Source of the DNA: Paraburkholderia mimosarum LMG 23256 = NBRC 106338
GTDB taxonomy: Bacteria; Pseudomonadota; Gammaproteobacteria; Burkholderiales; Burkholderiaceae
Assembly: GCF_000739815.1 (NCBI RefSeq)
Contig: NZ_BBJJ01000007.1
Coordinates: 169,329-233,328 of the forward strand
Direction of reading: 5' to 3'
Length of the DNA stretch: 64,000 nt
The position numbers were made by a program, and so were the translations under genes. The notes under the pieces were generated by a model, which was not told the DNA's origin, ran no database searches, and saw only the letters and a list, made by a program, of their open reading frames with translations. Shown here piece by piece: positions 45,455 to 55,427 of the stretch. How positions within the stretch are numbered: position 1 is the stretch's first letter; every line of letters starts with the position of its first letter.

Positions 45455-46651
45455 TTAGTCCTTCATCACCTTGCCGACCGCGTCGACCACCACGCCCACG
45501 TTCTTCTCGTTGAGGCCCGCCACGCACATGCGGCCCGAACGCAGGATATACACGCCGAACTCCGCCTTGAGCCGCTCGACCTGCTTCTCGCTCAAGCCCG
45601 TGTACGTGAACATGCCGCGCTGCTTCAGGTAACGCGCGAGCGCCGCTTCGCTTGCGTGGGCGCGCAGGCCATCGTGGATCGCGACGCGCATGCGGGCGAT
45701 GCGCTCGCACATCGCCGCCAGCTCCTGCTCCCACGATGCCTTCAAGTCCGGCGTGCAGAGCACGCGGGTCACGATCTTCGCACCGTGAGTCGGCGGATTG
45801 CTGTAGTTCGCGCGGACCGAACCCGTGAGCTGGCCGAGCACGCGGTCGGCGGCGGCCGAGTCCTCGCAGATCACATGCAGGCCGCCGCAGCGCTCGCCGT
45901 AGAGCGAGAAGTTCTTCGAGAACGAGTTCGCCACGAGCGCCGGCACGCCACGGCGCGCAAGCTCGCGCACCGCGAAGGCGTCGTCGTCGAGGCCCGCGCC
46001 GAAGCCCTGATACGCCATGTCCACGAACGGCAGCAGATCGCGTTTTTGCAGCACGTCGATCAGTCGCTCCCATTGCGCGCGGTCCAGATCGACGCCCGTC
46101 GGGTTGTGGCAGCACGCGTGCAGCAGCACGACGCTCCGTGCCGGCAGCGCGTCGATGGCCGAGAGCATCGCCTCGAACTTCAGGCCGCCCGTCACCTCGT
46201 CGTAGTACGGATAGGTGTTCACCGTGAAGCCCGCGCGCTCGAAGATGAAGCGGTGGTTCTCCCACGTCGGGTCGCTCACCCACACCTGGCTGCCCGCGAA
46301 GTAGCGCTTGATGAAATCGGCGCCGACCCTGAGCGCGCCCGAGCCGCCCAGCGTCTGCACGGTCGCGATCCGGCCGGCCGCGCGCGACGGGCACTCGCCG
46401 CCGAACACCAGCGCCTGTACGGCGTCGCGGTACTGCGCGAAACCCGCCATCGGCAGATACGGCTTCGGACCGGGCTCGGCGAGAATCGCCGCTTCGGCGG
46501 CGTGAACCGCCTTCATGACCGGCAGGCGGCCTTCGTCGTCGAAGTAGATGCCAATGCTCAGATTGACCTTGTTCTCCCGCGGGTCTTTCTGGAAGTTCTC
46601 GTTGAGCGAGAGGATCGGGTCGCCGGGGTAGGCATCGATGTGTTCGAACAT
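45455..46651 (-). CDS. tyrB: Aromatic amino acid aminotransferase
   Basis: A 398-residue PLP enzyme of the AspC/TyrB class I group. Seen: the start DPILSLNENFQKDPRENKVN, GGSGALRVGADF, LLHACCHNPTGVD, DMAYQGFGAGLDDDA, the PLP lysine in NSFSKNFSLYGERCG, and SNPPTHGAKIV. Sequence favours the aromatic/TyrB side, supported by the adjacent aromatic-type permease and Lrp regulator. It follows the permease by 50 bases and is probably in the same operon. Confidence 0.9.
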   Translation of the reverse strand: MFEHIDAYPGDPILSLNENFQKDPRENKVNLSIGIYFDDEGRLPVMKAVHAAEAAILAEPGPKPYLPMAGFAQYRDAVQALVFGGECPSRAAGRIATVQTLGGSGALRVGADFIKRYFAGSQVWVSDPTWENHRFIFERAGFTVNTYPYYDEVTGGLKFEAMLSAIDALPARSVVLLHACCHNPTGVDLDRAQWERLIDVLQKRDLLPFVDMAYQGFGAGLDDDAFAVRELARRGVPALVANSFSKNFSLYGERCGGLHVICEDSAAADRVLGQLTGSVRANYSNPPTHGAKIVTRVLCTPDLKASWEQELAAMCERIARMRVAIHDGLRAHASEAALARYLKQRGMFTYTGLSEKQVERLKAEFGVYILRSGRMCVAGLNEKNVGVVVDAVGKVMKD

Positions 46652-46701
46652 GCTGTTTAGCTCTCAGGACGAAAATTCGGAACGGTGACGGCGGCCGTCG
46701 C

Positions 46702-48096
46702 TCACGGAGCCGGCACGCCGCGTTGCAGCGCCGGCGCCGGCTTGCGGCGCCACAGTCGGTAGGCGAGCCCAAGCACGCCCAGCCACACCGGAATCAGATA
46801 CACGGAAATCCGCAGATCCGGAATCAGATACATTACAACGAGAATGCCGCCAAGGAACGCGAGGCATACGTAATTCGTGAGCGGATAGCCGAGGCTGCGG
46901 AACGCGGTGGTCTGGTGCGCGCGCGCCTTCTCGCGGCGGAACTTCAGGTGGATGAGGCTGATCATCGCCCAGTTGATGATGAGCGCGGACACCACGAGCC
47001 CCATCAGCAGTTCGAAGGCCTTGCCCGGCATGAAGTAGTTGATGATCACGCACGCGGCCGTGACGAACGCCGAGACGCCGAGCGCCGCGAGCGGAATGCC
47101 GCGCCGGCTCACCTTGAGCAGCGCTCTCGGCGCATTGCCCTGCTGCGCGAGGCCGTAGAGCATGCGGCTATTGCAGTACACGCCGCTGTTGTAGACCGAC
47201 AGCGCCGCCGTCAGCACGACGACGTTGAGCACGTTGGCCACGAGGTCACTGTTCATCGCGTGGAAGATCAGCACGAAGGGGCTGCCGCCCGCCACGACCT
47301 TCTGCCACGGGTAAAGCGAGAGCAGCACGGCGAGCGCGCCGATGTAGAAAATCAGGATGCGATAGATCACCTGATTGGTTGCGCGCGGAATGGTGTGCGA
47401 GGGATCGTCGGCCTCGGCCGCGGTAATGCCCACGAGCTCCAGCCCGCCGAACGAGAACATCACGACCGCCATCGCCATGACGAGACCCGAGACGCCGTGC
47501 GGGAAGAACCCGCCGTTGCGCCAGAGGTTCGAGACGCCCGCCTCGGGACCCGCCGAGCCCGAGAACAGCAGCCAGCCGCCGAAGCCGATCATGCCGACGA
47601 TCGCCAGGACCTTGATGATCGCGAACCAGAATTCGAGTTCGCCGTATGACTTCACGCTCGTGAGGTTGATGCCGTTGATGACGACGAAGAACACGAGCGC
47701 CGAGACCCAGGTGGGCAACGTCGGCCACCAGTAGTGCATGTAGATGCCGACCGCGGAAAGCTCGGCCATGCTCACGAGCACATAGAGCACCCAGTAATTC
47801 CAGCCCGAGAGAAAGCCCGCGAACGGGCCGAAGTACTTGTCGGCGAAGTAGCTGAACGAACCGGCGACGGGCTCGTCCACGACCATCTCGCCCAGCTGCC
47901 GCATGATGAAGAACGCAATGAAGCCGGCAATGCCGTAGCCGAGCAGCACCGCGGGGCCGGCGGTCTGAATCGTCTGTGCAATGCCGAGGAACAGGCCCGT
48001 GCCGATCGCCCCGCCCAGCGCAATGAGCTGGATATGACGATTCTTCAGGCCGCGCTTTAGCTGGCCGCGATTTTCACGCGTGTCGTTTGAAACCAT
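46702..48096 (-). CDS. APC-family amino acid permease (AroP/PheP-like)
   Basis: A 464-residue inner-membrane transporter with about twelve membrane helices. The signature region is typical: LKNRHIQLIALGGAIGTGLF at the N-terminus, GLELVGITAAEADDP and the ALSVYNSGVYCNSRMLYGLA stretch. AroP/PheP-type carriers import aromatic amino acids. The start at 48096 is chosen because conservation begins there; the ORF extends to 48186. It is co-directional with the aminotransferase and divergent from the Lrp gene. Confidence 0.9.
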   Translation of the reverse strand: MVSNDTRENRGQLKRGLKNRHIQLIALGGAIGTGLFLGIAQTIQTAGPAVLLGYGIAGFIAFFIMRQLGEMVVDEPVAGSFSYFADKYFGPFAGFLSGWNYWVLYVLVSMAELSAVGIYMHYWWPTLPTWVSALVFFVVINGINLTSVKSYGELEFWFAIIKVLAIVGMIGFGGWLLFSGSAGPEAGVSNLWRNGGFFPHGVSGLVMAMAVVMFSFGGLELVGITAAEADDPSHTIPRATNQVIYRILIFYIGALAVLLSLYPWQKVVAGGSPFVLIFHAMNSDLVANVLNVVVLTAALSVYNSGVYCNSRMLYGLAQQGNAPRALLKVSRRGIPLAALGVSAFVTAACVIINYFMPGKAFELLMGLVVSALIINWAMISLIHLKFRREKARAHQTTAFRSLGYPLTNYVCLAFLGGILVVMYLIPDLRISVYLIPVWLGVLGLAYRLWRRKPAPALQRGVPAP

Positions 48097-48350
48097 GTCT
48101 CTTCCTGTCTCCGATTTATCTGCACGGGGCCAAAGCATCCGGATAAGACGCCGGCTCCGCTCCACGAAATAAAATTGCGCGCGCAACGTTCTGCGCCGGC
48201 GCGCTGCCAGGCTTGACGGATCTGGCCGCCAGCCCGATCGGGTGCGCCCAGTGTATAGTTGGCGCGGGAAAATAGGATTTCATCTCGTACGCAGGCAAAC
48301 CCTGATTGATACAATTAGCTCTCGCCACTGACCCATCTCACGCAAGATAA

Positions 48351-48824
48351 ATGCAGAACTTCGCGCTCGACACGATCGACATGCGGCTTCTCGCCGCGCT
48401 CCAGCAGCACGGCCGCGCCTCGAACCTCGAACTCGCGGCCGCGATCAAGCTCTCGCCCGCGCAGACCTTGAGGCGTCACCGACGGCTCGAGGAGCTCGGC
48501 GTGATCCGGCGTTACGAGACGCGACTCGACGCGCAGGCGCTCGGCTTCGGCGTGGTCGCCTTCATTCAGGTGACGATGGAACGCGGGCACATGCGCGAGC
48601 TCGTCAAGTTCAAGGAACTCGTCGCGACGTTGCCGCAGGTGCAGGAGTGCTACTCCGTGACTGGCGATATCGACTACGTGCTGAAGGTGGTGGCGCGCGA
48701 CCTCAAGGCGCTCTCCGAGTTCCTGCTCGATACGCTGATGCGCGCGCCCGGTGTCAACAGCGTGCAATCGATCGTCTGTCTCGATGAACTCAAGGGAACG
48801 AGTGCGATGCCGCTGGAGGCTTGA
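48351..48824 (+). CDS. Lrp/AsnC-family transcriptional regulator
   Basis: A 157-residue regulator: N-terminal helix-turn-helix (LDTIDMRLLAALQQHGRASN, then LAAAIKLSPAQTLRRHRRLE) and a C-terminal RAM ligand-binding domain (ECYSVTGDIDYVLKVVARDL). It lies 250 bases divergent from the permease-aminotransferase operon, which it probably controls in response to an amino acid. Length and order are normal for the family. Confidence 0.92.
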   Translation: MQNFALDTIDMRLLAALQQHGRASNLELAAAIKLSPAQTLRRHRRLEELGVIRRYETRLDAQALGFGVVAFIQVTMERGHMRELVKFKELVATLPQVQECYSVTGDIDYVLKVVARDLKALSEFLLDTLMRAPGVNSVQSIVCLDELKGTSAMPLEA

Positions 48825-49042
48825 CGCCGTACGGACGACGCGCGCCAGGGCCGCCTGGCGGGGGTTTTCGGCGAAAACGCAATTTTATCTCATCGGCGGC
48901 CTGCTGGCAGCGCAGCGGAACCGCGTAGCGAAATAGTCTTGCTAAAAGCCCGATCGTGCTCTAAAAAAAAGCTGGTTAGCACATCTTCCCGCCGCCCCCG
49001 CCAATGCAGCGGGCGGCCCCACAAGCGCGAGCGAGACAGTCC

Positions 49043-49783
<741 letters not shown>

Positions 49784-49800
49784 TATGCGCAGCGCGGGAC

Positions 49801-49999
49801 TGCTTTGCGTGGGGCCGCACCAGGCGCTGAAGCGCCAAGTGCGAGCCGACTGCTCTGCATGGGGCCGCACTAAGCGCTAAAGCGCTAAATGCGAGCCGAC
49901 CGCTCTGCATGGGGCCGCACTAAGCGCTAAAGCGCTAAATGCGAGCCGACCGCTCTGCATGGGGCCGCACTAAGCGCTAAAGCGCTAAGTGCGGCCGAC
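49801..49999. repeat. Four tandem 50-bp repeats forming hairpins
   Basis: Units begin at 49801, 49851, 49901 and 49951 with an exact 50-bp period; the last is one base shorter. Units 2 and 3 differ at one position. Each can fold into a long hairpin: GGCCGCAC pairs with GTGCGGCC (bulged A in units 1-3; C-A mismatch in 2 and 3) around an inner stem. The inner stem is AGCGC/GCGCT in units 2-4 but GGCGC/GCGCC in unit 1, a compensatory change. The last hairpin ends four bases before the permease's ribosome-binding site. Confidence 0.92.
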
Positions 50000-50013
50000 A
50001 GGAGACACGGAAA

Positions 50014-51039
50014 TTGAACGATGCGCCGCAAAGCCACAAACCCATGCCTACCCTGCTTGACGACCCCCAATCCGCGAAAACCCACACCCGCTGGAGCGGG
50101 CTGCTCGCGAGCCAGGTGTTCTGGGTGGTGCTCGCCACGCTGGTCGCCTGCGTCCTGCTTTCGATCGTCACTTCGACATTCGCCACGCAGCAAAACCTCT
50201 TCAACGTCACGCGCAACTTCGCCTTCGTCGCCATCGTCGCGCTAGGCATGATGGCCATCATCGTCACGGGCGGCATCGACATTTCAGTGGGCTCGACGAT
50301 CGGACTCAGCGGTATCGTGCTTTCCGTCACGATGAACGCGGGCTACCCGATCTGGGCCGGCATCGGGCTCGGCCTGCTCACTGCGGGGCTCGTCGGTCTC
50401 GTGAACGGCCTGCTCATTGCCTATCTCGACATGCAGCCCTTCGTTGTGACGCTCGGCATGCTCAGCGTGGGCCGCAGCCTCGCGCTCGTGATCTCCGGCA
50501 GCCGGACCATTTTCGATTTCGGGCCCGACGGCAAAATGCTCCTCGCACTCGGCGGCGGCAAAACGCTGGGCGTGGCCAATCCCGTCTGGTTCCTGGTCGT
50601 CCTCGGCGTGCTGTTCTGGTTCGCCTTCGCCTTCACGCGCTGGGGCCGCTATGTCTTCGCGGTCGGCGGCAACCGCCACGCGGCCAATCTCACCGGCGTG
50701 CCGGTGCGCCGCGTGATCTGCTCGGTCTATGTGCTCGGCGGCCTGATGGCGGGCGTCGCGGCCGTCCTCGAAGTCGGCTGGCTAGGCGCGGTCACGACGG
50801 GCCTCGGCACCGGCGACGAACTGCGCGTGATCGCCGCGACCGTGATCGGCGGCACCAATCTCGCGGGCGGCGTGGGCAGCGCCTTCGGCACCATCGTCGG
50901 CGCGGCGCTCATCGAAGTGATCCGCAACAGCCTGATCCTGCTAGGCGTCGACTCGTTCTGGCAAGGAACCGTGGTGGGCGGCTTCATCATCATCGCCGTG
51001 CTGTTCAACCGGCTCGGCGGCGAACGACGAGGAGAGTGA
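50014..51039 (+). CDS. Sugar ABC transporter permease (RbsC/FrcC-like)
   Basis: A 341-residue CUT2-type permease with about nine to ten membrane segments; GGIDISVGSTIGLSG (about 88-102) and GGTNLAGGVGSAFGT are family hallmarks. It starts with TTG at 50014, supported by AGGAG nine bases upstream; the next start is ATG at 50044, which has no such signal. A block of hairpin repeats lies directly before the ribosome-binding site. Together with the ATPase and binding protein it would import a monosaccharide or polyol; the cargo is unknown. Confidence 0.9.
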   Translation: MNDAPQSHKPMPTLLDDPQSAKTHTRWSGLLASQVFWVVLATLVACVLLSIVTSTFATQQNLFNVTRNFAFVAIVALGMMAIIVTGGIDISVGSTIGLSGIVLSVTMNAGYPIWAGIGLGLLTAGLVGLVNGLLIAYLDMQPFVVTLGMLSVGRSLALVISGSRTIFDFGPDGKMLLALGGGKTLGVANPVWFLVVLGVLFWFAFAFTRWGRYVFAVGGNRHAANLTGVPVRRVICSVYVLGGLMAGVAAVLEVGWLGAVTTGLGTGDELRVIAATVIGGTNLAGGVGSAFGTIVGAALIEVIRNSLILLGVDSFWQGTVVGGFIIIAVLFNRLGGERRGE

Positions 51040-51251
51040 ACGGTCTTCGGGCACGCCGGTCGCGACATGCGGCGGGCGCGCAGTGGAAGGGAGGCACGAC
51101 CGGACGACACGCGGAACCACCGGACGCCAGCCATCACGCGTAGTACCAGGTTCCGCAGGAAGCCCAAGGCACGGGCGCGGGCTTTCCTTCCGACGACGAT
51201 AACCGTACGAGACACGCGCGCCGTACAACCGGCGCCGAACCGGAGGAAACC

Positions 51252-52244
51252 ATGAAGAAAGCGTGGAAATATCTCGCTGCGATCGGAGGGCTCGCCATGC
51301 TGGCCTCTTCCGCGTGCGCAGCCGACAAGACCCTCGCACTGGTCGTGAAGGGCCTCGACAATCCCTACTTCGATCTCATGCACCAGGGCTGCGACCGGGC
51401 GAACAAGGAGCTCGGCAAGCAGGGCTACAACTGTTACTACACCGGACCCGCGACAGCCGCGGACGAGAGCGCCGAAGTGCAGATCGTCGACGACCTGCTG
51501 ACCAAGGGCGTCGCGGCGATTGCGATCTCGCCGTCGAACGCGCCGGCCATCGCCGAAGTGATTCGCCGCCGCAACGCGAAGATCCCGATCATCACCGCGG
51601 ATGCCGATCTGCTGCCGAAGGACCAGTCGCTGCGCAAGGCGTATGTCGGCACCGACAACTACGAGCTGGGCGTCAAGCTCGGCGAGCAGCTGAAGACGCT
51701 CATGCCCAAAGGCGGCAACATCTGCCTCGTGATGGGCAACCCCGCGGCCGAGAACATCAACCAGCGTGCCCAGGGCACGCGCGACGTGCTCTCGGGCAAG
51801 AAGGGCATCAAGAAGCTGGCGGGCGAGAACAACTGGCACGAAATCAGCGCCTGCCCGCTCTACGTGAACGACGACGCCGCAAAGGCGAACCAGATGATGC
51901 AGGACACCCTCACCGCGAACGCGAGCACGCTGCAGGCATTCGTGTTCGAGGGCGGCTGGCCGCTGTTCGCCCCTGAAGCCTATTCGCAGGTCGTCGCGCC
52001 GATCATGGACAAGATCAACAGCGGGCAGTTCGTGATCGTTTCCGCCGACACGCTCGGGCCGGAGCTGCAGGCGCTCAAGGACCACAAGGTCAACGCGCTG
52101 GTCGGGCAGCGGCCCGAGGAAATGGGCTATCAGGCTGCGATGGTGATGCGCGATCTGGCTGAGGGGAAGACGGTGAAACCCATCGTTCATACCGGGCTCG
52201 ACGTTTGCACCTGGAAGAACGCGGACACCTGCCTCAAGCATTGA
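51252..52244 (+). CDS. Periplasmic sugar-binding protein (FrcB-like)
   Basis: A 330-residue periplasmic binding protein of the RbsB/Peripla_BP_4 group. It has a signal peptide (about 1-23), KTLALVVKGLDNPYFDLMHQ, ITADADLLPKD and VGTDNYELGVKLGEQLKTL. Four or more cysteines in the mature part (for example CPLY and CTWKNADTC near the end) could form disulphides. It lies 210 bases after the permease. The final 48 codons and the following terminator are repeated in degenerate form at 61564-61785. Confidence 0.9.
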   Translation: MKKAWKYLAAIGGLAMLASSACAADKTLALVVKGLDNPYFDLMHQGCDRANKELGKQGYNCYYTGPATAADESAEVQIVDDLLTKGVAAIAISPSNAPAIAEVIRRRNAKIPIITADADLLPKDQSLRKAYVGTDNYELGVKLGEQLKTLMPKGGNICLVMGNPAAENINQRAQGTRDVLSGKKGIKKLAGENNWHEISACPLYVNDDAAKANQMMQDTLTANASTLQAFVFEGGWPLFAPEAYSQVVAPIMDKINSGQFVIVSADTLGPELQALKDHKVNALVGQRPEEMGYQAAMVMRDLAEGKTVKPIVHTGLDVCTWKNADTCLKH

Positions 52245-52288
52245 AACTCGAAGGCTTGGAGATGGTACGCAGGCGGACTCGACAAAAG

Positions 52289-52328
52289 CAAAAAACCCGC
52301 GTCGGCTCAACGTGGCCGAACGCGGGTT
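52289..52328 (-). terminator. Terminator between binding-protein gene and island
   Basis: AACCCGCGT (52294-52302) pairs with ACGCGGGTT (52320-52328), with an inner CGGC/GCCG pair. The T-tract is on the minus strand. A clear relative is at 61747-61785. Confidence 0.8.
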
Positions 52329-52390
52329 ACGTCATCTGCCCTGGTTGGTCCTGCCCCAGGGTGTATTGACATCAGATATACATCGCCCAA

Positions 52391-52522
52391 TTCGAAGCGA
52401 CGCGACAGCAGCACAGGCTTGCCGGTGCCTGAGGCAGTTCATGATTTGGGATGGAAATGCCGGCGCATTCAGCCAATCGCAGGCGATTTCCCCAGGTTTC
52501 GATGCTGTATTCGCCGGTCTGA
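52391..52522 (-). pseudogene. hipA fragment (degenerate)
   Basis: This stretch aligns base for base, at roughly 80 percent by eye, with 62578-62711 inside the intact hipA gene. Shared blocks include GACGCGA.AGCAGCAC, GCCAATCGCAGG and TTTCGATGCTGTA. In the hipA frame it reads about 44 codons equivalent to DYSIETWEEIALRLAERAG and the following ISTPHHELLEVAGKA, with several one- and two-base deletions that break the frame. It ends at the stop codon of the DhaL gene. It is a relic, not a gene. Confidence 0.85.
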
Positions 52523-52527
52523 AGGGG

Positions 52528-53205
52528 TCACGATGGCGCGCCCTGCGGCCCACCGTCCAGCCGCGCCGCGATCGACGCCGCCATGCTGCACAGAATCAGG
52601 CAGCACGAGGCGGCTCCCGCATCGAGCGTCCCGACCGATCGCTCACCGAGACGCGATGCCCGACCGATCCGTGCCTGCATGGCGCGGGTGGACTGCTTGC
52701 CGCGCTCGGCGGCCGCGCTCATCGCCATCAGCGCCTGCCGGAAATCCTGGCCGGCGTGCAATGCTGCATGAAATGCCGTTTCGGCTGGCACGAGCGTATC
52801 CATGAGCGTCTTGTCGCCAACCTTCGCGTCGCTGAGCGCCTGTACGCCGGCCAGGCCGGCTGACAGCGACGCGCCGAACAGGGCCGCGCCCAGCCGCTGC
52901 TGGTCCCTCAACGGTCCGGCGAATTCCATGAAAAAACTGCCATAGAGCGGCCCCATCGAACCGCCAATGCCTTCCAGCAACGATAGCGACAGCAGCTCGA
53001 GCGCGATGGGCAAACTCACCTCGCCGCGCGCCTCGAGTTGCGCGCCGCACTGGCTGAATCCTTTGTTCATGTTGATACCGTGATCGCCGTCGCCGATGGC
53101 GGCGTCGATCTCCGACAACTCGTCGCGGTGGCGCTGGATCACGGCAACGAGATCGCGCACCACAAAACCGGCATCAGCCAGCGGCAACCCTTGCGTAGAC
53201 ATCAT
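52528..53205 (-). CDS. DhaL-like kinase subunit (nucleotide-binding)
   Basis: A 225-residue all-helical DhaL-type protein that supplies ATP to a DhaK partner. The three metal-binding aspartates are visible in SEIDAAIGDGDHGINMNKGF (Asp34, Asp39, Asp41), followed by GGSMGPLYGSFF. The start at 53205 overlaps the DhaK stop (ATGA), so the subunits are coupled. The C-terminus ends within a few bases of the hipA fragment, the left edge of the island. In an erythrulose pathway it would serve as DerK's nucleotide half. Confidence 0.9.
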   Translation of the reverse strand: MMSTQGLPLADAGFVVRDLVAVIQRHRDELSEIDAAIGDGDHGINMNKGFSQCGAQLEARGEVSLPIALELLSLSLLEGIGGSMGPLYGSFFMEFAGPLRDQQRLGAALFGASLSAGLAGVQALSDAKVGDKTLMDTLVPAETAFHAALHAGQDFRQALMAMSAAAERGKQSTRAMQARIGRASRLGERSVGTLDAGAASCCLILCSMAASIAARLDGGPQGAPS

Positions 53206-54206
53206 GCGCCATCTCCCATCGTCAGGCCGATACTGCGGCACGGCGCCGCCAGCAACTGCTTCAGTTCGTCGTCGAGCCGCGTGACGGTCAGCGTCACGCC
53301 CATCATCTCCAGCGAGGTGAACAGGTTGCCGACGAAACGAAAACCAATCGACAATCCAGCCTCGGCGAGGCGCGCGGCCACCTCCGCATACAGGATGTAT
53401 TGCTCCATCAGCGGCGTCGCGCCAAGCCCCGACACCAGCACCGACACCTCTTCGCCGCGTTCGAGCGGGAAGTCGGGCAGGACGATGTCGAGCATCAGCG
53501 CTGCCATGTCCTTCGCCGGCACCGTGCGAGTTACCTTGACGCCGTGTTCGCCGTGATGGCCGATGCCCAGCTCCATCTCGCCATCGGCGATATGGAAGTT
53601 CGCCTTGCCGTTGGCCGGAATCGTGCAGGCCGACAGCCCGATGCCGACCGAGCGGGTATGGTCGATCGCCTTCTGCGCGCTGGCGATCACGGCATCCAGA
53701 TCGCCGCCGAGCGCCGCGCGGGCGCCGCCGGCCTTCCACATCAGGATCTCGCCCGCTACGCCGCGACGCTTGATCCGCTCGTCGCGCCCCGCCGACGCGA
53801 CATCGTCGTTCGCCACCACGGTCTTCACGTCGATGCCCTGAGCAGCCGCCATCTTGACGGCCATCTTCACGTTCATGTTGTCGCCCGCATAGTTGCCGTA
53901 GAGGCAAGCGACGCCCGCACCCTGGTCGGCACGCCGGAACGCGTCGAGAAAACTCCTCGCGGTCGGCGACGAAAACACTTCGCCCACCGCGACCGCGTCG
54001 AGCAGGCCCGGTCCCGCATAGCCGAGAAACGCCGGTTCGTGGCCCGAGCCGCCGCCGGTCACGACGCCGACCTTGCCCCTCGCCGGCCGCGCCACGCCGA
54101 TCACGCGCGGGTTGCCCGGATCGGCTGTCAGCTCGGGATGCGCGGCCAGCACGCCGCGCAGCATATCCTCGACCACCTGGTCGGGATGATTGATGACACG
54201 GTTCAT
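53202..54206 (-). CDS. DhaK-like ketose kinase subunit (probable erythrulose kinase)
   Basis: A 334-residue DhaK-type protein that binds the ketose covalently through histidine. GGGSGHEPAF (51-60) is the substrate pocket, GNYAGDNMN follows, and HHGEHG (217-222) holds the reactive histidine in place of the common IHGEPG. Dihydroxyacetone and D-erythrulose are both substrates in the family. Its RpiB-like and dehydrogenase neighbours favour a tetrulose. The gene is three bases downstream of the Zn dehydrogenase. Confidence 0.9.
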   Translation of the reverse strand: MNRVINHPDQVVEDMLRGVLAAHPELTADPGNPRVIGVARPARGKVGVVTGGGSGHEPAFLGYAGPGLLDAVAVGEVFSSPTARSFLDAFRRADQGAGVACLYGNYAGDNMNVKMAVKMAAAQGIDVKTVVANDDVASAGRDERIKRRGVAGEILMWKAGGARAALGGDLDAVIASAQKAIDHTRSVGIGLSACTIPANGKANFHIADGEMELGIGHHGEHGVKVTRTVPAKDMAALMLDIVLPDFPLERGEEVSVLVSGLGATPLMEQYILYAEVAARLAEAGLSIGFRFVGNLFTSLEMMGVTLTVTRLDDELKQLLAAPCRSIGLTMGDGA

Positions 54207-54209
54207 GGA

Positions 54210-55352
54210 TTACCCCTGCGGATCCAGCACGACTTTCAACGATTGCTCGCCGCGCTCCATCACGGCGAACGCTTGCGCAAACTGCGACAGCGGAAAACGG
54301 TGCGTGACGATACCCCGCATGTCGATCCTGCGCGAGCCGATGAAGTCGATCGCGCGCGGATACATGTAAGGCCCGAGGTGGGCCCCGAGCACGTCCAGCT
54401 CCTTGCGGTCGCCGATGATCGACCAGTCGACCGTCGCCTCGTCGTTGAACACGCTGAACTCGACGAAGCGGCCCAGCTTGCGCAGCATCGAGAGCCCCTG
54501 ATTGACGGCGCGGTGGTGACCCGTCGCCTCGATGTAGATGTCGCAGCCGTAGCCATCCGTGATCGACTGGATCCGCTCCACCACGTTCGCCTCGGCCGGA
54601 TTCCACACCTCGTGGGCCCCCATGCGCAGCGCCAGCGTGGCGCGCTCAGGCTTCATGTCGAGCGCGATCAGCCGCTTCGGATTGCGCATGCGCACCGCGC
54701 CGATGATGCCCAGCCCGAGCGTCCCCGCGCCGGCCACTACGACTACGTCGTCAAAGCCGACGTCGGCGCGGTCGGCGGCATGCAGTGAACAAGCCAGCGG
54801 CTCGATCAGGATCGCTTCATCGGGCGGAATCTCATCGGGCACCTTGTGCACGATGCCTTCCTTCGTGAAGATCATGTACTCCGCCATCGCCCCCTGCACG
54901 TTCTTCTGGAAGCCGTACAGGTCGTGCTTCTGGCACATCCAGTACTGGCCGTGATGGCAAAAGCGGCAGTCCCAGCACGGCACGATCTGCTCCGAGATCA
55001 CGCGCTCGCCCACCCGGACGCCCCGGCTCTCCGCTCCCGGGCCCAGCGCCACGACGCGGCACACGAATTCATGACCCGGGATCATCGGCGGCTTCACGTA
55101 GCGCGGCTGGATCGCATTGCCCCAGAACGACGGCACGCCGCGAAACGTCTTGATGTCCCCCATGCAGATACCGACCAGCTCCACCCGCGTCAGGATCTCG
55201 TGCGGCCCGGGTATCGGCACCGGCACCTCCTCCAGCCGGTAATCTTGCGGCCCGTGACACACCACGGCGCGCATGGTGTCCGGCAGCGCGCCCGCCATGC
55301 GCTGCCCGCCCGCTTGCTGCGCCGGCAAAAGCGCTTCGGCTATCGACGACAT
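54210..55352 (-). CDS. Zn-dependent polyol dehydrogenase (erythritol/threitol-type)
   Basis: A 380-residue medium-chain alcohol dehydrogenase. The catalytic zinc GHEF motif (MIPGHEFVCRV), structural zinc cysteines (CWDCRFCHHGQYWMC) and the NAD site GAGTLGLGIIGA are present. Similarity in wording (DLYGFQKNVQGAMAEYMIF) to the EltD-type erythritol/L-threitol dehydrogenases supports a tetritol substrate. GGAG lies about 10 bases before the start at 55352. The first 28 residues are a non-conserved extension, so an internal ATG at Met18 or Met27 is possible. Confidence 0.88.
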   Translation of the reverse strand: MSSIAEALLPAQQAGGQRMAGALPDTMRAVVCHGPQDYRLEEVPVPIPGPHEILTRVELVGICMGDIKTFRGVPSFWGNAIQPRYVKPPMIPGHEFVCRVVALGPGAESRGVRVGERVISEQIVPCWDCRFCHHGQYWMCQKHDLYGFQKNVQGAMAEYMIFTKEGIVHKVPDEIPPDEAILIEPLACSLHAADRADVGFDDVVVVAGAGTLGLGIIGAVRMRNPKRLIALDMKPERATLALRMGAHEVWNPAEANVVERIQSITDGYGCDIYIEATGHHRAVNQGLSMLRKLGRFVEFSVFNDEATVDWSIIGDRKELDVLGAHLGPYMYPRAIDFIGSRRIDMRGIVTHRFPLSQFAQAFAVMERGEQSLKVVLDPQG

Positions 55353-55427
55353 GAGACGTCTCCTTTCCTTTTCGGTTCGTACTACCGACTATGCGGCTGC
55401 CTGCGGCTGCACTACGGCCGGCGGCGT

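Noticed and set aside
49801..49999. CRISPR array
   Set aside because: The 50-bp units are contiguous with no unique spacers and no cas genes are present.
52332..52553. A 73-codon minus-strand frame over the hipA fragment
   Set aside because: It is out of frame with hipA over most of its length and arises from indels in the relic.
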